Assembly (NCBI RefSeq): GCF_004359215.1
Contig: NC_090616.1
Location: 1,990,923-2,027,283 of the forward strand
DNA: 36,361 bases
Reading direction: 5' to 3'
From: Bremia lactucae
Lineage: Eukaryota > Oomycota > Peronosporomycetes > Peronosporales > Peronosporaceae
Part shown: one piece after another, positions 10,796 through 20,428 of the stretch
Position numbering within the stretch: the first letter of the stretch is position 1
How the letters are laid out: every line of letters begins with the position of its first letter
Position numbers and translations under genes: made by a program
The notes under the pieces: model-generated
Seen by the model: the letters and a program-made list of their open reading frames with translations, nothing else
What the model was told of the DNA's origin: nothing
The model's database searches: none

Positions 10796-11339
10796 CACCG
10801 AGTGAAGACCATAATATATAGATATTGGGGCTTTTTTTTATTGTGTTTTTTGTTGATTTTTTTGGAATATTGAGGAAAGTGTGGATAGCATTTTAAAGTC
10901 GAGAAGCGGAATGGAACACGTCGATTTCGCATGGACATAGAAAGATTGATGTAGGTAGACAGGAAATTCGCGTGTTAGTCGGGAGTCAGAGCCAAGAGAA
11001 GAGTAGTCCCAATACTGTCATGATCTGAATGAATATTTTAAGCTGCAAATAATGGTATTGTGACCCCCCCCCCACTTTAGTAAAACGAAAAGGTGGTTCT
11101 TGACAGAATCCATTCTTTTCTTGCAACCTCGTCACCCAATATTCTCTGTCAAAAGTGAAGGATCCGTACAGCTAACGACAAAAGAAGCCACGAATCTGAT
11201 AGCCTTGTCCCAATCAAACAGGAATTGACTTTCCAGTTATAGCTTCCTTTCTCAAAGCAACCAATTCAATCAAGTCTTGTTGATGATCATTATTAAAGTA
11301 TCGTTCTTGATCTCACACGACATTTAAAACCCACGTTTC
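10796..11339. promoter_or_regulatory. Intergenic between HisD and catalase
   Basis: Holds the HisD 3' UTR and the catalase promoter. A run of ten C residues lies at 11064-11073, and the rest is AT-rich with no ORF or RNA gene seen. Both genes point right, so the catalase promoter should lie in the last few hundred bases. Confidence 0.45.
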
Positions 11340-12881
11340 ATGGCCCCACCCACCATTTGTACGACCAGTAATGGTGCTCCCATGCCTCGATACGGGCTCA
11401 CGGCCTCCGTTACTGCGGGCTCGACAGGACCTATACTACTGGAAGATTTTCAATTTATCGATCATATTTCGCATTTCGACCGCGAACGTGTTCCAGAACG
11501 GGTTGTGCATGCCAAAGGAGGCGGTGCCTTTGGCTATTTCGAAGTCACCCACCCGGAAATTACCGAATACACTTGCGCCAAGATGTTTTCCGAAGTGGGC
11601 AAACGGACACCGATGGCGGCTCGATTTTCCATTGTCACGGCTGAAAGTGGGTCGGCAGACACGATACGCGACCCACGAGGATTTGCGTTAAAATTCTATA
11701 CCGAAGAAGGCAATTGGGACCTTGTGTGCAACAATACGCCCATTTTTTTCATTCGCGATCCCATTTTGTTTCCGAGTTTTATTCATTCGCAAAAGCGATT
11801 GCCATCGTCGCATTTAAAAGATGCCAATATGGCATGGGACTTTTTTTCTTTGCGTCCGGAATCGCTCCACATGCAAACGTTTTTGTTTTCGGATCGAGGC
11901 ATTCCAAGTGGTTATCGCTTTATGAATGGCTATGGTAGCAATACCTTTGGCAATGTGAATGCCGACGGCAAATTGACGTATGTCAAGTATCATTTCAAAT
12001 CGGAACAAGGGGTTCGAAACATGCCAATTGATGAAGCGGCGTTTCTTGCAGGGGCTGATCCTGATTATGCCAATCGCGATTTGTATGAAGCGATTGAAGG
12101 AGGAGACTTTCCGTCGTGGACATTGTCGATTCAGACAATGACGCCCGAGCAAGCACGGAAGCACAAGGACATAGCGTTTGATGTGACGAAAGTGTGGCCT
12201 CATGGCGAGTTTCCGTTGAAAGAGGTGGGGCGCATGGTGTTGAATAAAAATCCATTGAATTATTTTGCCGAAGTGGAGCAATTGGCGTTTTCGCCATCGC
12301 ATATGGTACCAGGCATTACTCCGTCCCCGGACAAGATGCTACAAGGTCGTTTGTTTTCGTATCCCGATACGTTACGTCATCGATTGGGAAAGAATTATCA
12401 ACAAATTCCAGTAAATCGTCCATTGAATGAACCCCAAACGTATCAACGCGATGGACCCATGGTGGTGAATGGCAACATGGGCGACGCGGTGACGTACTTT
12501 CCAAATAGTATGGGTGGTCCCGAGGAGGTGGAATCGCTTCGTTATCATCCGTACGAAGGGGAACACGCGGTTGTGGACAAGTACCCGTCGACCTTTGATG
12601 ACAATCTTTCACAAGTGCAAGTGTTTTATCGAAAGGTATTGGATGATGCAGCTCGCGAACGTTTGACGGACAATATTGCAACGTCGTTGGTGTATGCGGA
12701 CAAGAAGGTGCAAGAACGCATGTTGGCGAATTTTAAGGACGTGGACGAGCATTATGCGCAACGTGTCAAGGAAAAGATGGATCAAATGGTGTCGGCCAAG
12801 GAATCGGTGTCGAAGTCGAAGAAGCTGGTGACGGCTCCTTTGACGAAGCCACGAAAGGCATTTACGCCAGTAGCTCCGTAA
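11340..12881 (+). CDS. CAT: Heme catalase (monofunctional)
   Basis: Dismutates hydrogen peroxide to water and oxygen. It is one exon of 513 aa, the usual small-subunit catalase length. The catalytic His57 lies in RVVHAKGGGAFGYFEVTH and Asn131 in WDLVCNNTPIFFIRD. The proximal heme ligand Tyr341 lies in RLFSYPDTLRHRLG. The conserved RFS and GSADTIRDPRGFALKFYT blocks are also present. The C-terminus ends TPVAP, so there is no C-terminal SKL-type peroxisomal signal, and no signal peptide is seen at the start. The protein is therefore probably cytosolic, or targeted by an internal signal. The ATG at 11340 directly follows a CACGTTTC leader and is the first in frame. Confidence 0.96.
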   Translation: MAPPTICTTSNGAPMPRYGLTASVTAGSTGPILLEDFQFIDHISHFDRERVPERVVHAKGGGAFGYFEVTHPEITEYTCAKMFSEVGKRTPMAARFSIVTAESGSADTIRDPRGFALKFYTEEGNWDLVCNNTPIFFIRDPILFPSFIHSQKRLPSSHLKDANMAWDFFSLRPESLHMQTFLFSDRGIPSGYRFMNGYGSNTFGNVNADGKLTYVKYHFKSEQGVRNMPIDEAAFLAGADPDYANRDLYEAIEGGDFPSWTLSIQTMTPEQARKHKDIAFDVTKVWPHGEFPLKEVGRMVLNKNPLNYFAEVEQLAFSPSHMVPGITPSPDKMLQGRLFSYPDTLRHRLGKNYQQIPVNRPLNEPQTYQRDGPMVVNGNMGDAVTYFPNSMGGPEEVESLRYHPYEGEHAVVDKYPSTFDDNLSQVQVFYRKVLDDAARERLTDNIATSLVYADKKVQERMLANFKDVDEHYAQRVKEKMDQMVSAKESVSKSKKLVTAPLTKPRKAFTPVAP

Positions 12882-13746
12882 GTGAGGCTAATAGTCGCAT
12901 TTAATGTCTGGACAGATGCGAGTTGCCAAAAAATTATTACTAATTAAAACAATGTTTGGGAAATATGTGGTCATTTGAAATATTATATTGTCTGTTATAT
13001 TATTCCTTATTTGTTTTATTTAAAATTTGCTCTTTACCCTTTCGATTTGCAATAATAGTAGATAGAAGAATTGAGAGAAAATATCCTTTTTCGGTCGAAG
13101 TGTTATGTCCTGGATCTCCATGGCAGCAAAGAAGTTGAGCTGGTGCTTAAGCGTGAGGTGATCTTGCAGCACATCCGTCGTTATTCAATTTAAGGGCGAG
13201 AGAAAGAAAGTCTGTTGCTTCATTCGCTTAATCCAAGAAAAGTTTTAAGCTACCTGCTAAAGTCAGTGCTTCTTCAGTATGTGGCACTTATTTTTTTTGG
13301 CGCTTGCATCGCAATGCAGCAATCAAATTAAGGCAAAAGCTCGTAATATCGAAGTCTTTGATAGAAATGGTGCCTGAACTTTTTTCAGCAAGAATTAGTT
13401 AACGTCTTTCAAGTATAGGCGCATCTATTCGACTCAAAAGTGCTTAATTTTAAAACTATGGGTACTATTAAAAAGGGTCGCTGTGTTTGATAATCACAAT
13501 CAGAAAATGTTTGTGTTTGGGTGCAAGTCCAAAATAGCGTCGAGAACATTCACATGAGGCGTCACTGTGGTAATAATGTTTTCTCTGGAAATGAATATTC
13601 GATATGTAAAAAACAACTTCAAAAAAGTTAAAGTTTGCTACTAATTTGCTACTAAATAAAAGTTTCGGTCCAAAACGGACTCAAACAATATTATAAGTTC
13701 AAACAATTCACACAATCAGCTAGAAAAATGCATTTTTTTTTAAACA
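12882..13746. other. Intergenic, convergent 3' regions
   Basis: Lies between catalase (plus) and the TCP11-like gene (minus), so both 3' UTRs fall here. The sequence is AT-rich with no supported ORF, RNA gene or transposon motif. It may contain decayed repeats. Confidence 0.4.
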
Positions 13747-16704
13747 TTACGACTTGTAATCTGCCAACGCCGAATCCACCACTTGCTTCATCATAACATT
13801 GTACACTGTCGCATAAACGCGTTCATTATGCTCGACAAGTCGTCGCAATTCGACACTCGCGTCATAAATGTCCGTGGCAAAAGGTGCCAATGAAAAATGC
13901 AAATCCGCTCGTTTTTCAAATACTGGCAACAGCGCCGACTCGATCGCACGTGCAACTCTTGAAAAAAACAATTGCCGCACCACATCATCCACCGCAAACG
14001 ATCCAAGCAGCCGCTTTTCTAGATGTTGCCCTTCTTTCGTCAATTTCTCGTTTCGAAATTGTTGCAAATCAGTTACCACTTGTGCCACAACTTGAGCTTT
14101 CGACACGCCATTGGAACACAACAAAACATTCAATTTCTGACCAAGCAAATTTAGAAATTTCGACATCTTGAAACCAGGAAAAGCCCCCACATCCTGCACC
14201 ACGGCCACAAGACTCGATACGATTGCAATGCGATCAATTGTGTCCCGACAAGCACGAATGCGAGCAATATCCAATGCAAATGTCTCGGGCCACACCCGCT
14301 CGGCTGTGCCATCAATGTGTTTGATTACCAATGTCCAGATACAGGCACGAAGCAATCGTTTTAAAGCCTTGCCATCAGCTTGTCGTAATAAATCCACTTC
14401 CGTCTTGGCAATGTCGTCTCGCAAACAATACGCGCGTCCTTCCATGTTTAACCACTTGTTTGTGAATGGAAACGCACTCTCAAGGTTTCCTCGATTCTTC
14501 GACAGTTGCGCTTGCATCATTTTTTGTTCCCAATCCACGCCATGGCGTTGCAAATACTGACCCAAGAAATTGTAATGGGCATTTAGCACATCGGTTTGTA
14601 ATTCGTCAACTTTATCAAATGCAAACGCTAAAAATGTCACCAACAGTTCAATTGGTGGCAACTTATTCGAGGCAATTTGGTGTACCCATTCCGAGCGAAA
14701 GTGTCGGGTACGTTCGAGACGAGCTGGCGCTTCTGCTCGTTCAATGACGTCGAGAACAGTGGTACACCGAGCTTCAAGCAACGATGCATGTCGCAGAGGG
14801 TCCTGCATCATTTCAGCCAATCGCGATGCTTCAAGTGCACTATCGACTTCATTGGCTAATAAGCGCGATCTTGCACCCAAGGTACTGCCATAGCCTCCTC
14901 CAAGTGCTTTGCGAAACGACAATCGTAATTCTTCCGTACGGGCAAGGAGCGTCGCAACGTCATTCATGGCGACCACACGATCCCAAAACGCGCGTGTCAT
15001 GGCTTCACGTACCCGAACGGCAAGGGTGGCAACCGACTGTGTTGACGTCATCATGGCGGCCGACGTTTCGATATCCTTGTCCCGTACCGTCTGATACTGA
15101 GGATTGAAAATAAGTTCATGAACCAAAGCGGCATCGCTTAATAAAACTTCATTCAGGTCAAGAGCTTCCCGTGTATTCGTCTCCACGGTACTACCGTCCG
15201 TGCCATTTGCCTCCATCTCCTGTGTTGCTTCGTGACGTGATGGACACAAAGTGCTGCCAGTGTCGCCATGAGACGAGTCCGTGTCGAAAGGAGACGAGTC
15301 AGCTTCCAAAAGTGACGAGGCAACTTCCAAAGGAGACGAGTCCGCTTCGACATGAGACGAGTCCGCTTTGACATGAGACGAGTCCGCTTCGACATGAGAC
15401 GAGTCCACTTCGACATGAGACGAGTCGCAATCTGCGACATGCCCCTTCGCAGCTTCGTCTGCCATGGTCCGTGTCAGCTCTTCAAGTTGTTGCATCGTCT
15501 TCTTACGACCACCTAAACGTTCCAACGCTTCCTTAACTTGCCCCAATTGCCTCTGTGTCTGTCGTCGCAATTCATGCACCCCGTCCCCACCAGACGGCGT
15601 TTCCTCCGCTTGTCGTTCATACTTGTTGGACACGCGCATGAGCTCTCGATACGACTGCAGCAACTCGGTCGTCAAACGTTGCGCATCTCGCGCTTTCCAT
15701 CGAGCAAACGCTTCGGAATAAAATACAAAGCGCGCGGAAAACCGTGCAACGCACTTGGACAACTCTTGTAACCGTTGCGATGCACTTAAACACAGCGCCA
15801 GTGTCTCCATCTCCTGTACCATGGCTTTTCCAGCGTATGCCAAGCGCTGGGAGGGCCATTCCGGACCCATAATGGCACGTGGATGCCATGCAATCAAGCC
15901 TGCCATCATCAACACGCGGACACGCATGCGACACCACGTCGATGCATGGCAATGGCCACTTGTTGCCTCGACATGCAACACGTGCACCAACTTCTGTGCG
16001 GCTTCGACAACTGACCGCTGTTGCACGAGTTTCATGCACGCTTCAAAGCTCGCGTGCTTCATGCGACGCCAACACGTCACCACGTCGTTTACGTCCATGT
16101 GCACGGCTTGTAATGCCGTGGCAATCGTTCGATTCGCAACGTGACGTCGGTACCAGCGCTGAATGAATTTTACTTTGGCAACCCGAGCTTTTACGTGTTC
16201 CACGCTTTGCCAGCGCGCGTTCAGACGTCGCAAGAGTTGTTGCTGGGTAGTCTGACGACGATATGCAGCTGCCGCGAGTTGACCGGCAAGTGTACGACGT
16301 GCCCGTGCCGCCTTGTTGTCCTGACTCGCACGCACGAGTTCTACCTTTGCGACAATCAAGTGCGCGCGCTGTTGGCATTGCAATTGCAACTGCGCAAGCT
16401 GCTCGTGACGTCGACGTGCAGCTTGATCGAGTTTCGAGACCGAGGATTGGCGGAAACGCCTCGAATCTTCATGGCGCTTGGCACGCATGCCGCGGGCCAC
16501 GTCCTGGGCATGTTGCACGCGAGCGCGTGCTCGTGTGGCGAGTTGCCGCGTGTACATCGCACGGATTGCATTGGCACGGGCGATGCGCGACTGCAACTCG
16601 GCCGCCTGCAGTTGCCGAGTCGTTGCGAAGCTCCGAGGAGCACAACAGGCGCGCGAACGGGCCTCGAGCCGGATCTGGCATTGGCTTTTGGTCTTGTGCC
16701 CCAT
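13747..16704 (-). CDS. T-complex protein 11 (TCP11)-like protein
   Basis: Large single-exon protein (985 aa) with the TCP11/Sok1 type C-terminal region. That family is linked to cAMP/PKA signalling and ciliary or sperm function in animals and to stress in plants. The exact biochemical role is unknown. The N-terminal 170 residues are Arg/Gln/Ala-rich and strongly helical. An IQ-like motif FIQRWYRRHVANR (about 180-192) could bind calmodulin. A Glu/Asp/Ser repeat region lies at about 425-485. The TCP11 domain fills roughly 500-985 (ELIFNPQYQ, VELLRQADGKALKRLLRAC-like region and the FSLAPFATDIYDA end). The first ATG is at 16704. The frame is open a few codons further, but only from a TTG. Possible flagellar function is inference from the family. 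Confidence 0.75.
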   Translation of the reverse strand: MGHKTKSQCQIRLEARSRACCAPRSFATTRQLQAAELQSRIARANAIRAMYTRQLATRARARVQHAQDVARGMRAKRHEDSRRFRQSSVSKLDQAARRRHEQLAQLQLQCQQRAHLIVAKVELVRASQDNKAARARRTLAGQLAAAAYRRQTTQQQLLRRLNARWQSVEHVKARVAKVKFIQRWYRRHVANRTIATALQAVHMDVNDVVTCWRRMKHASFEACMKLVQQRSVVEAAQKLVHVLHVEATSGHCHASTWCRMRVRVLMMAGLIAWHPRAIMGPEWPSQRLAYAGKAMVQEMETLALCLSASQRLQELSKCVARFSARFVFYSEAFARWKARDAQRLTTELLQSYRELMRVSNKYERQAEETPSGGDGVHELRRQTQRQLGQVKEALERLGGRKKTMQQLEELTRTMADEAAKGHVADCDSSHVEVDSSHVEADSSHVKADSSHVEADSSPLEVASSLLEADSSPFDTDSSHGDTGSTLCPSRHEATQEMEANGTDGSTVETNTREALDLNEVLLSDAALVHELIFNPQYQTVRDKDIETSAAMMTSTQSVATLAVRVREAMTRAFWDRVVAMNDVATLLARTEELRLSFRKALGGGYGSTLGARSRLLANEVDSALEASRLAEMMQDPLRHASLLEARCTTVLDVIERAEAPARLERTRHFRSEWVHQIASNKLPPIELLVTFLAFAFDKVDELQTDVLNAHYNFLGQYLQRHGVDWEQKMMQAQLSKNRGNLESAFPFTNKWLNMEGRAYCLRDDIAKTEVDLLRQADGKALKRLLRACIWTLVIKHIDGTAERVWPETFALDIARIRACRDTIDRIAIVSSLVAVVQDVGAFPGFKMSKFLNLLGQKLNVLLCSNGVSKAQVVAQVVTDLQQFRNEKLTKEGQHLEKRLLGSFAVDDVVRQLFFSRVARAIESALLPVFEKRADLHFSLAPFATDIYDASVELRRLVEHNERVYATVYNVMMKQVVDSALADYKS
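15253..15432. repeat. In-frame 21-bp minisatellite in TCP11-like gene
   Basis: About eight tandem units of 21 bp encode the heptad-like SSHVEAD (variants SSHVKAD, SSPLEVA, SSLLEAD, SSPFDTD). The inner units are nearly identical and the outer ones diverged. The length in frame is a multiple of three, so copy-number change would keep the protein intact. It lies between the helical N-terminus and the TCP11 domain and is probably a flexible acidic linker. Confidence 0.9.
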
Positions 16705-17355
16705 TCTCAAGTGCGAAAGAAAAAAAGATAATACCGCGTGAAGAAAAAAAAGATATTGAGGTTTGTAGGACCAGGCTTTTAAGCAAGTGCGATGAAATGC
16801 GAAGGGGTAGGCGATCGTTCTGGATGCCGTATCATTTGAAACGAACTCTTACCGAAACCTTTACTGAGGTTTTTGGCTTGAGAAATTACGAATAGTTAAA
16901 TACTTCAATGTTTGTTTTTGTCCTTAAATTACTACAAATCCTCACGGTTAATACAATCACTCAATAGACCAATAATATAAATTATTCTTTTCGAAATTGT
17001 GATTTTTTTTGGTATGATTTGTTAAATTCTTTAATTGTAAACGACCACTTCATTCTGCTAAGACTGCGCGGCACAGTGAACTGCTTCATTTTGGCACAGA
17101 TCTCTGTTCTCATTCTTTCTACAAATTGAAATTTTTTATTTGATTCGCAGGAGAATTTATATGCCATACCTTGCACTTTCTTAGTACAATCGCTGAGGTT
17201 TCGGCTTGTGCCATAATTAGAATATCTGTAACTTGCTAGAAATGGAGCGTGATCATACTTATTGTAACAGTAAACGCACCTTTTTAAAAAAGTTCAAACG
17301 CTAAAACGTTACTTAAGCAACCAGTTCAATCTTTCTCTTGCAACCGCAAATCTCC
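16705..17355. other. Intergenic upstream of TCP11-like gene
   Basis: Contains the presumed TCP11-like promoter and an AT-rich stretch. A minus-strand frame at 16982-17176 gives a 64-residue basic peptide of no recognised family, starting from an internal ATG candidate. I do not call it a gene. Confidence 0.4.
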
Positions 17356-17708
17356 TCAAAAAAGCTGTCGTAGCTCAATGAGACTCAGTGTTCCAATGGC
17401 CGCTACAAATGTCCAATACAGGACTTTGATTGGCTTCATGATCACATATCCAGCCTTCATGATCACATATCCAGCCAAAATACTATAGGTCGCCCATTCA
17501 ACCCACCGCCATTCTTGGGGCGAATCCGTGCGGCCGTATCTAGCCCAAGTGACGAAGTGCTCGCAACTATTTATAATAGAACGATGCTTCTTTTCATTGA
17601 TTTTACGATGCGCACGATCCACAATATCATTTCTCCAAAATGGTTGAATACCTATCAATTAGTCCAATTCGGTGTCAGGATCGGAGCATCTTGTCACTTT
17701 TTAGACAT
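17356..17708 (-). CDS. Small two-exon membrane protein, unknown family
   Basis: Unrecognised. I propose exon 1 at 17708-17698 (ATGTCTAAAAA) and a 65-nt intron (GTGACA...TTGGAG, with a CTGAC branch-like site). Exon 2 is 17632-17356, giving 95 aa. The product starts MSKKNDIVDRAHRKINEKKH, has WARYGRTDSPQEWRWVEWAT, and ends with a hydrophobic segment (LYWTFVAAIGTLSLIEL) before the stop. An in-frame 21-bp tandem duplication (17434-17475) doubles GYVIMKA. Lys/Arg-rich ends and a single C-terminal membrane span would suit a small organelle membrane protein, but that is inference. The splice model is consistent in frame but unproven. The gene is divergent from the next small ORF, 67 bp away. Confidence 0.45.
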
Positions 17709-17775
17709 AGCTGATTTTATCTTTACGAATCGATTTCTCTTTGACTCGGCCCGATCAGTAGTGAATCACACGAGT

Positions 17776-18021
17776 ATGGCTGACACACAACGCAAGATGA
17801 TCATACCTCGAAGCACGGAATCGGAGTACGTCACCGACATTAAAGTCGACCATGGCACTTTTGAATGTGAGACCTGGCGACATCATGGGTTTGCATGCGA
17901 ATTTCTGAGAAAGAACCAAAAAAACGGATTTTTAACGGTACGTACCGACCTCATTTTGCCTGGGGATACGGGAGGTACGTGGATCGGATCTAAAAACGGT
18001 TATTTACTTTATTTGCACTAA
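17776..18021 (+). CDS. Possible small Cys-containing protein, unknown
   Basis: The ATG at 17776 opens MADTQRKMIIPRSTESEY and continues through CETWRHHGFAC, a CX9C spacing, to FLRKNQKNGFLT. At 17938 a strong donor (GTACGT) occurs in frame. If spliced to the acceptor TTTGTAG at 18059 the protein ends quickly with two more Cys (GCSRC). If unspliced it ends at 18021 (81 aa). The CX9C pair could point to a mitochondrial intermembrane-space protein, but a proper twin CX9C is not seen, so no family is claimed. The AT content and the divergent arrangement with the preceding small gene support a real transcription unit only weakly. Confidence 0.35.
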   Translation: MADTQRKMIIPRSTESEYVTDIKVDHGTFECETWRHHGFACEFLRKNQKNGFLTVRTDLILPGDTGGTWIGSKNGYLLYLH

Positions 18022-18322
18022 ATTAATATATAATGTTATGCGATGTTGAAGCTTTGTAGGGCTGCAGTAGATGTTAAAGACAATTTTTCTTGGAGCGCAC
18101 AAACGACTTTCATTCACATAAGAGCGTTTTTGCCATACTTCAAGCCACCATAAACGCAGACATGAGACCATTATACGTCTTTAATTCTAAAGTGTCAACT
18201 CGTGGTGATCAAAGTTCAGTCCTTCCACGTCTTCTGTGCCAAACGACGACCAAAGTTATGTATCAGACACACACAAAATCACTATTTGAACCCAACGTTG
18301 TAACTTAAGCAACTATTGAAAG

Positions 18323-19255
18323 TCAACTTTTTTGAATCAGTAACCCCGTCATGCTAATAAGTTGCCGCTGCAACTCCTTAATGCCAAAATTCTCTTTGAC
18401 ACTAGTCACTTGTATCACCGGATTCATACTCTACACCACGACTCAATCGTCAGTGCAACAATTTAACTTTTCCTATCTTGCAACAATACATTCACTCACC
18501 ATCCGTGCACCATTCAGTGCCACATTCTGTGCCTTAACAATCTCTTTTTCCAGCTCGCTTCGTTTCATAGCGTCAGCTTTAGTAAAAACAATTTGATACA
18601 AAGCTCCTAATTCATGCAAAAAATCCATAAAATCCAAGTCGGTTTTCCCAAGGCCACGTCGGGCATCAATTAGTAGCATAATTGTCTTTAAATTCTCGCC
18701 CCGACGACGATCAATATATCCTCCCACCAGTCGATGCCACTCATCCACGACTTTCTTTGGGGCCGCCGCAAACCCAAAGCCAGGCATGTCCACAAGCGCC
18801 ACGGCTGGTAAACTGCCGGATTTGCCCCCTACGCTTAAAAAATGAAGCTTTTGGGTTCGTCCGGGCGTCTTGGATGTCCGTACAAGCGATTTCTGTCCAG
18901 TTAACGCATTGATTAAAGACGATTTACCAACGTTCGAGCGCCCCGCAAAGGCAATTTCGGGGATATTCCACTCGGGAAGGTCAGTTGGATCCGACGTGGA
19001 TGTGATTAAAGTGCTTTGGACGTGGAAGAGGCGGTTTACGAGATTGATTTCATGCGGTGGCAAGTGCGGCGGCTCGTCGACACCAGCGATCGGCCAAAAG
19101 ACTGGCAAAGTCGATAAACGGCTATGCTTCTTGCGTGTCTTCGTAAGGGCCTCAGTGCATGAAAGTTTAAGTGTGGACAGTAATGACGCTCTTCTTGATG
19201 GGATGCTGACGCTTAAAACCTTGGGAAGGCACTGCAGTAGCGAAGAAGCACGCAT
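18323..19255 (-). CDS. EngB/YihA-type GTPase (GTPBP8-like), two exons
   Basis: TrmE-Era-EngA-like GTPase that assists large ribosomal subunit assembly. Eukaryotic members act in mitochondria or plastids. The exons on the minus strand are 19255-18500 and 18430-18323 (287 aa). The 69-nt intron starts GTGAGT and ends GGTGTAG. Splicing restores the C-terminal VIQVTSVKENFGIKELQ helix region typical of EngB. G1 is GRSNVGKSSL (about 105-114), the switch I region is KTPGRTQ (about 129), G3 is DMPG (about 156-159) and G4 is TKAD (about 225-228). The first ATG starts MRASSLLQCLPKVLSVSIPS, with Arg and Ser and no acid, which looks like a mitochondrial presequence. The frame is open further upstream but only from a TTG. 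The neighbour at the right is retrotransposon. Confidence 0.9.
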
Positions 19256-19763
19256 CCTGAAGTTGCCTGGACAACACCGTTGCAAACGCGAATCTATTGT
19301 TAAGTTTTTATTGGCTAAAATTGATCGCTGTGAAAGAATAGTACTGGTCAAAACAAGTTATAGTTGTCGATTGGTTTGCGTGGCAATATAAAAGGGATTT
19401 GAGTAATAAAACGCCAAACTTCATTATGCACGATTTCTGTAACGGGGCAGCTCGTCACATATTTTTTTATTTACCTGAAAAGGAAAAAAAAAGAAGAAGA
19501 AAGAATATATTCTTTACAGATAACATTATCAGTATTACCACTTGTGTTAGTATTGTGAAGCTCTATTTTTCTTTGGTGGATTAAAGTCTTGAAACCAACC
19601 GCGCCATTCGCTGCTAGCCGCGCGAATGGGCGGTTGCAATGAGTCACTATATGTTGTTTTAAAATTAATATACTAAGACAGGACTATAACAACTTTAAGT
19701 ACAAAGGAACTAAATTTATCAAATACAGTTTCCTTTTTCCCTTAACTAAGCGCTACTTAATTT
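19256..19763. promoter_or_regulatory. EngB upstream region up to element A1
   Basis: Contains the EngB promoter side and about 350 bp of AT-rich sequence with purine runs. No gene is supported. The five bases AATTT at 19759-19763 touch the LTR of A1. The partner duplication could not be found because the other end of A1 is lost. Confidence 0.4.
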
Positions 19764-20296
19764 TCTAGGCGGGCACGTCGTAATGCGGCCCACGCTCTAC
19801 TAAAAAACAAACCCTAGCACAGCGAGGAAGCGGTAAGACCGTCTTCTCTTGCGTGCAGTGAGGTAGTTGTAGTGGGCGCCTTAGCGACTTCACCCAACGC
19901 TTTAAGTACTATAGTGAAGTGTCGTCACGGGAGCGGTAATCCGGCTACTCGTGCGCACTTTAAGTAGAGAAAAGTTTTCAGACTGATTTATTTTTGATCA
20001 CATCAAAAATATAAATGCCCATTAATACCAATCAAAACGTCATCTCTGTAGATAACACTAATATATATTGCGAGCATATCTATCTTGATACCTCGCGTAA
20101 TGGATGACGCTAGCCGTCATCCCTCCTAATGTGGGTGCACCAATGTGCATCACATACACAAGGGTTGGTCACAATTGTGAACCACACCTGAGTGGTGGGT
20201 CTAATTAATTTATATAAGTAACTGACCATCCCCTTAAGTACACCAAGTGTACTTAATGGGGACTGTCCAACATTAGGGCAAATTTAGCCAGTTACA
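19764..20296 (-). repeat. 3' LTR of element A1
   Basis: A 533-bp LTR read on the minus strand from TGTAACTGGC to CCCGCCTAGA. It matches the two A2 LTRs along its length but is clearly more diverged. The last bases are GA where A2 has CA. It carries the same block order: GTACACC-type repeat, GTCATC inverted repeats, and a CAGTGAGGC/GCCTCACTG-like terminal portion. Confidence 0.85.
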
Positions 20297-20309
20297 CCAT
20301 GCCCCCTTT
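20297..20309 (-). other. Polypurine tract of A1
   Basis: On the minus strand AAAGGGGGCATGG sits immediately before the LTR start TGTAAC. It is the plus-strand primer site for reverse transcription and matches the A2 tract with two changes. Confidence 0.75.
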
Positions 20310-20428
20310 AAGAGCGAGTTTACATTTTAAAATTTGTCAAAGAGGACAGAGGAACAGCGAGCTGCTTTACGCGCCGCTTAGTTCTCTCAGTCTCTCGAGC
20401 GACCTGTGTTACATTCACGGCGCCAAAG

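Noticed and set aside
11064..11073. Run of ten C as a regulatory signal
   Set aside because: A simple homopolymer with no other support, possibly a sequencing artefact.
13868..16895. Plus-strand ORFs opposite the TCP11-like gene, including one of 210 codons
   Set aside because: Arg/Ser/Ala-rich shadow translations with no independent support. The minus frame is continuous for 985 codons.
17515..18021. A 168-codon plus-strand frame starting at 17515
   Set aside because: Starts from TTG and its first half is antisense to the better-supported small membrane protein. Only the part from the ATG at 17776 was kept, with low confidence.
18351..18596. 81-codon plus-strand ORF over the end of EngB
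   Set aside because: It covers the 69-nt intron and last exon of EngB on the other strand. Splicing restores the EngB C-terminus exactly.
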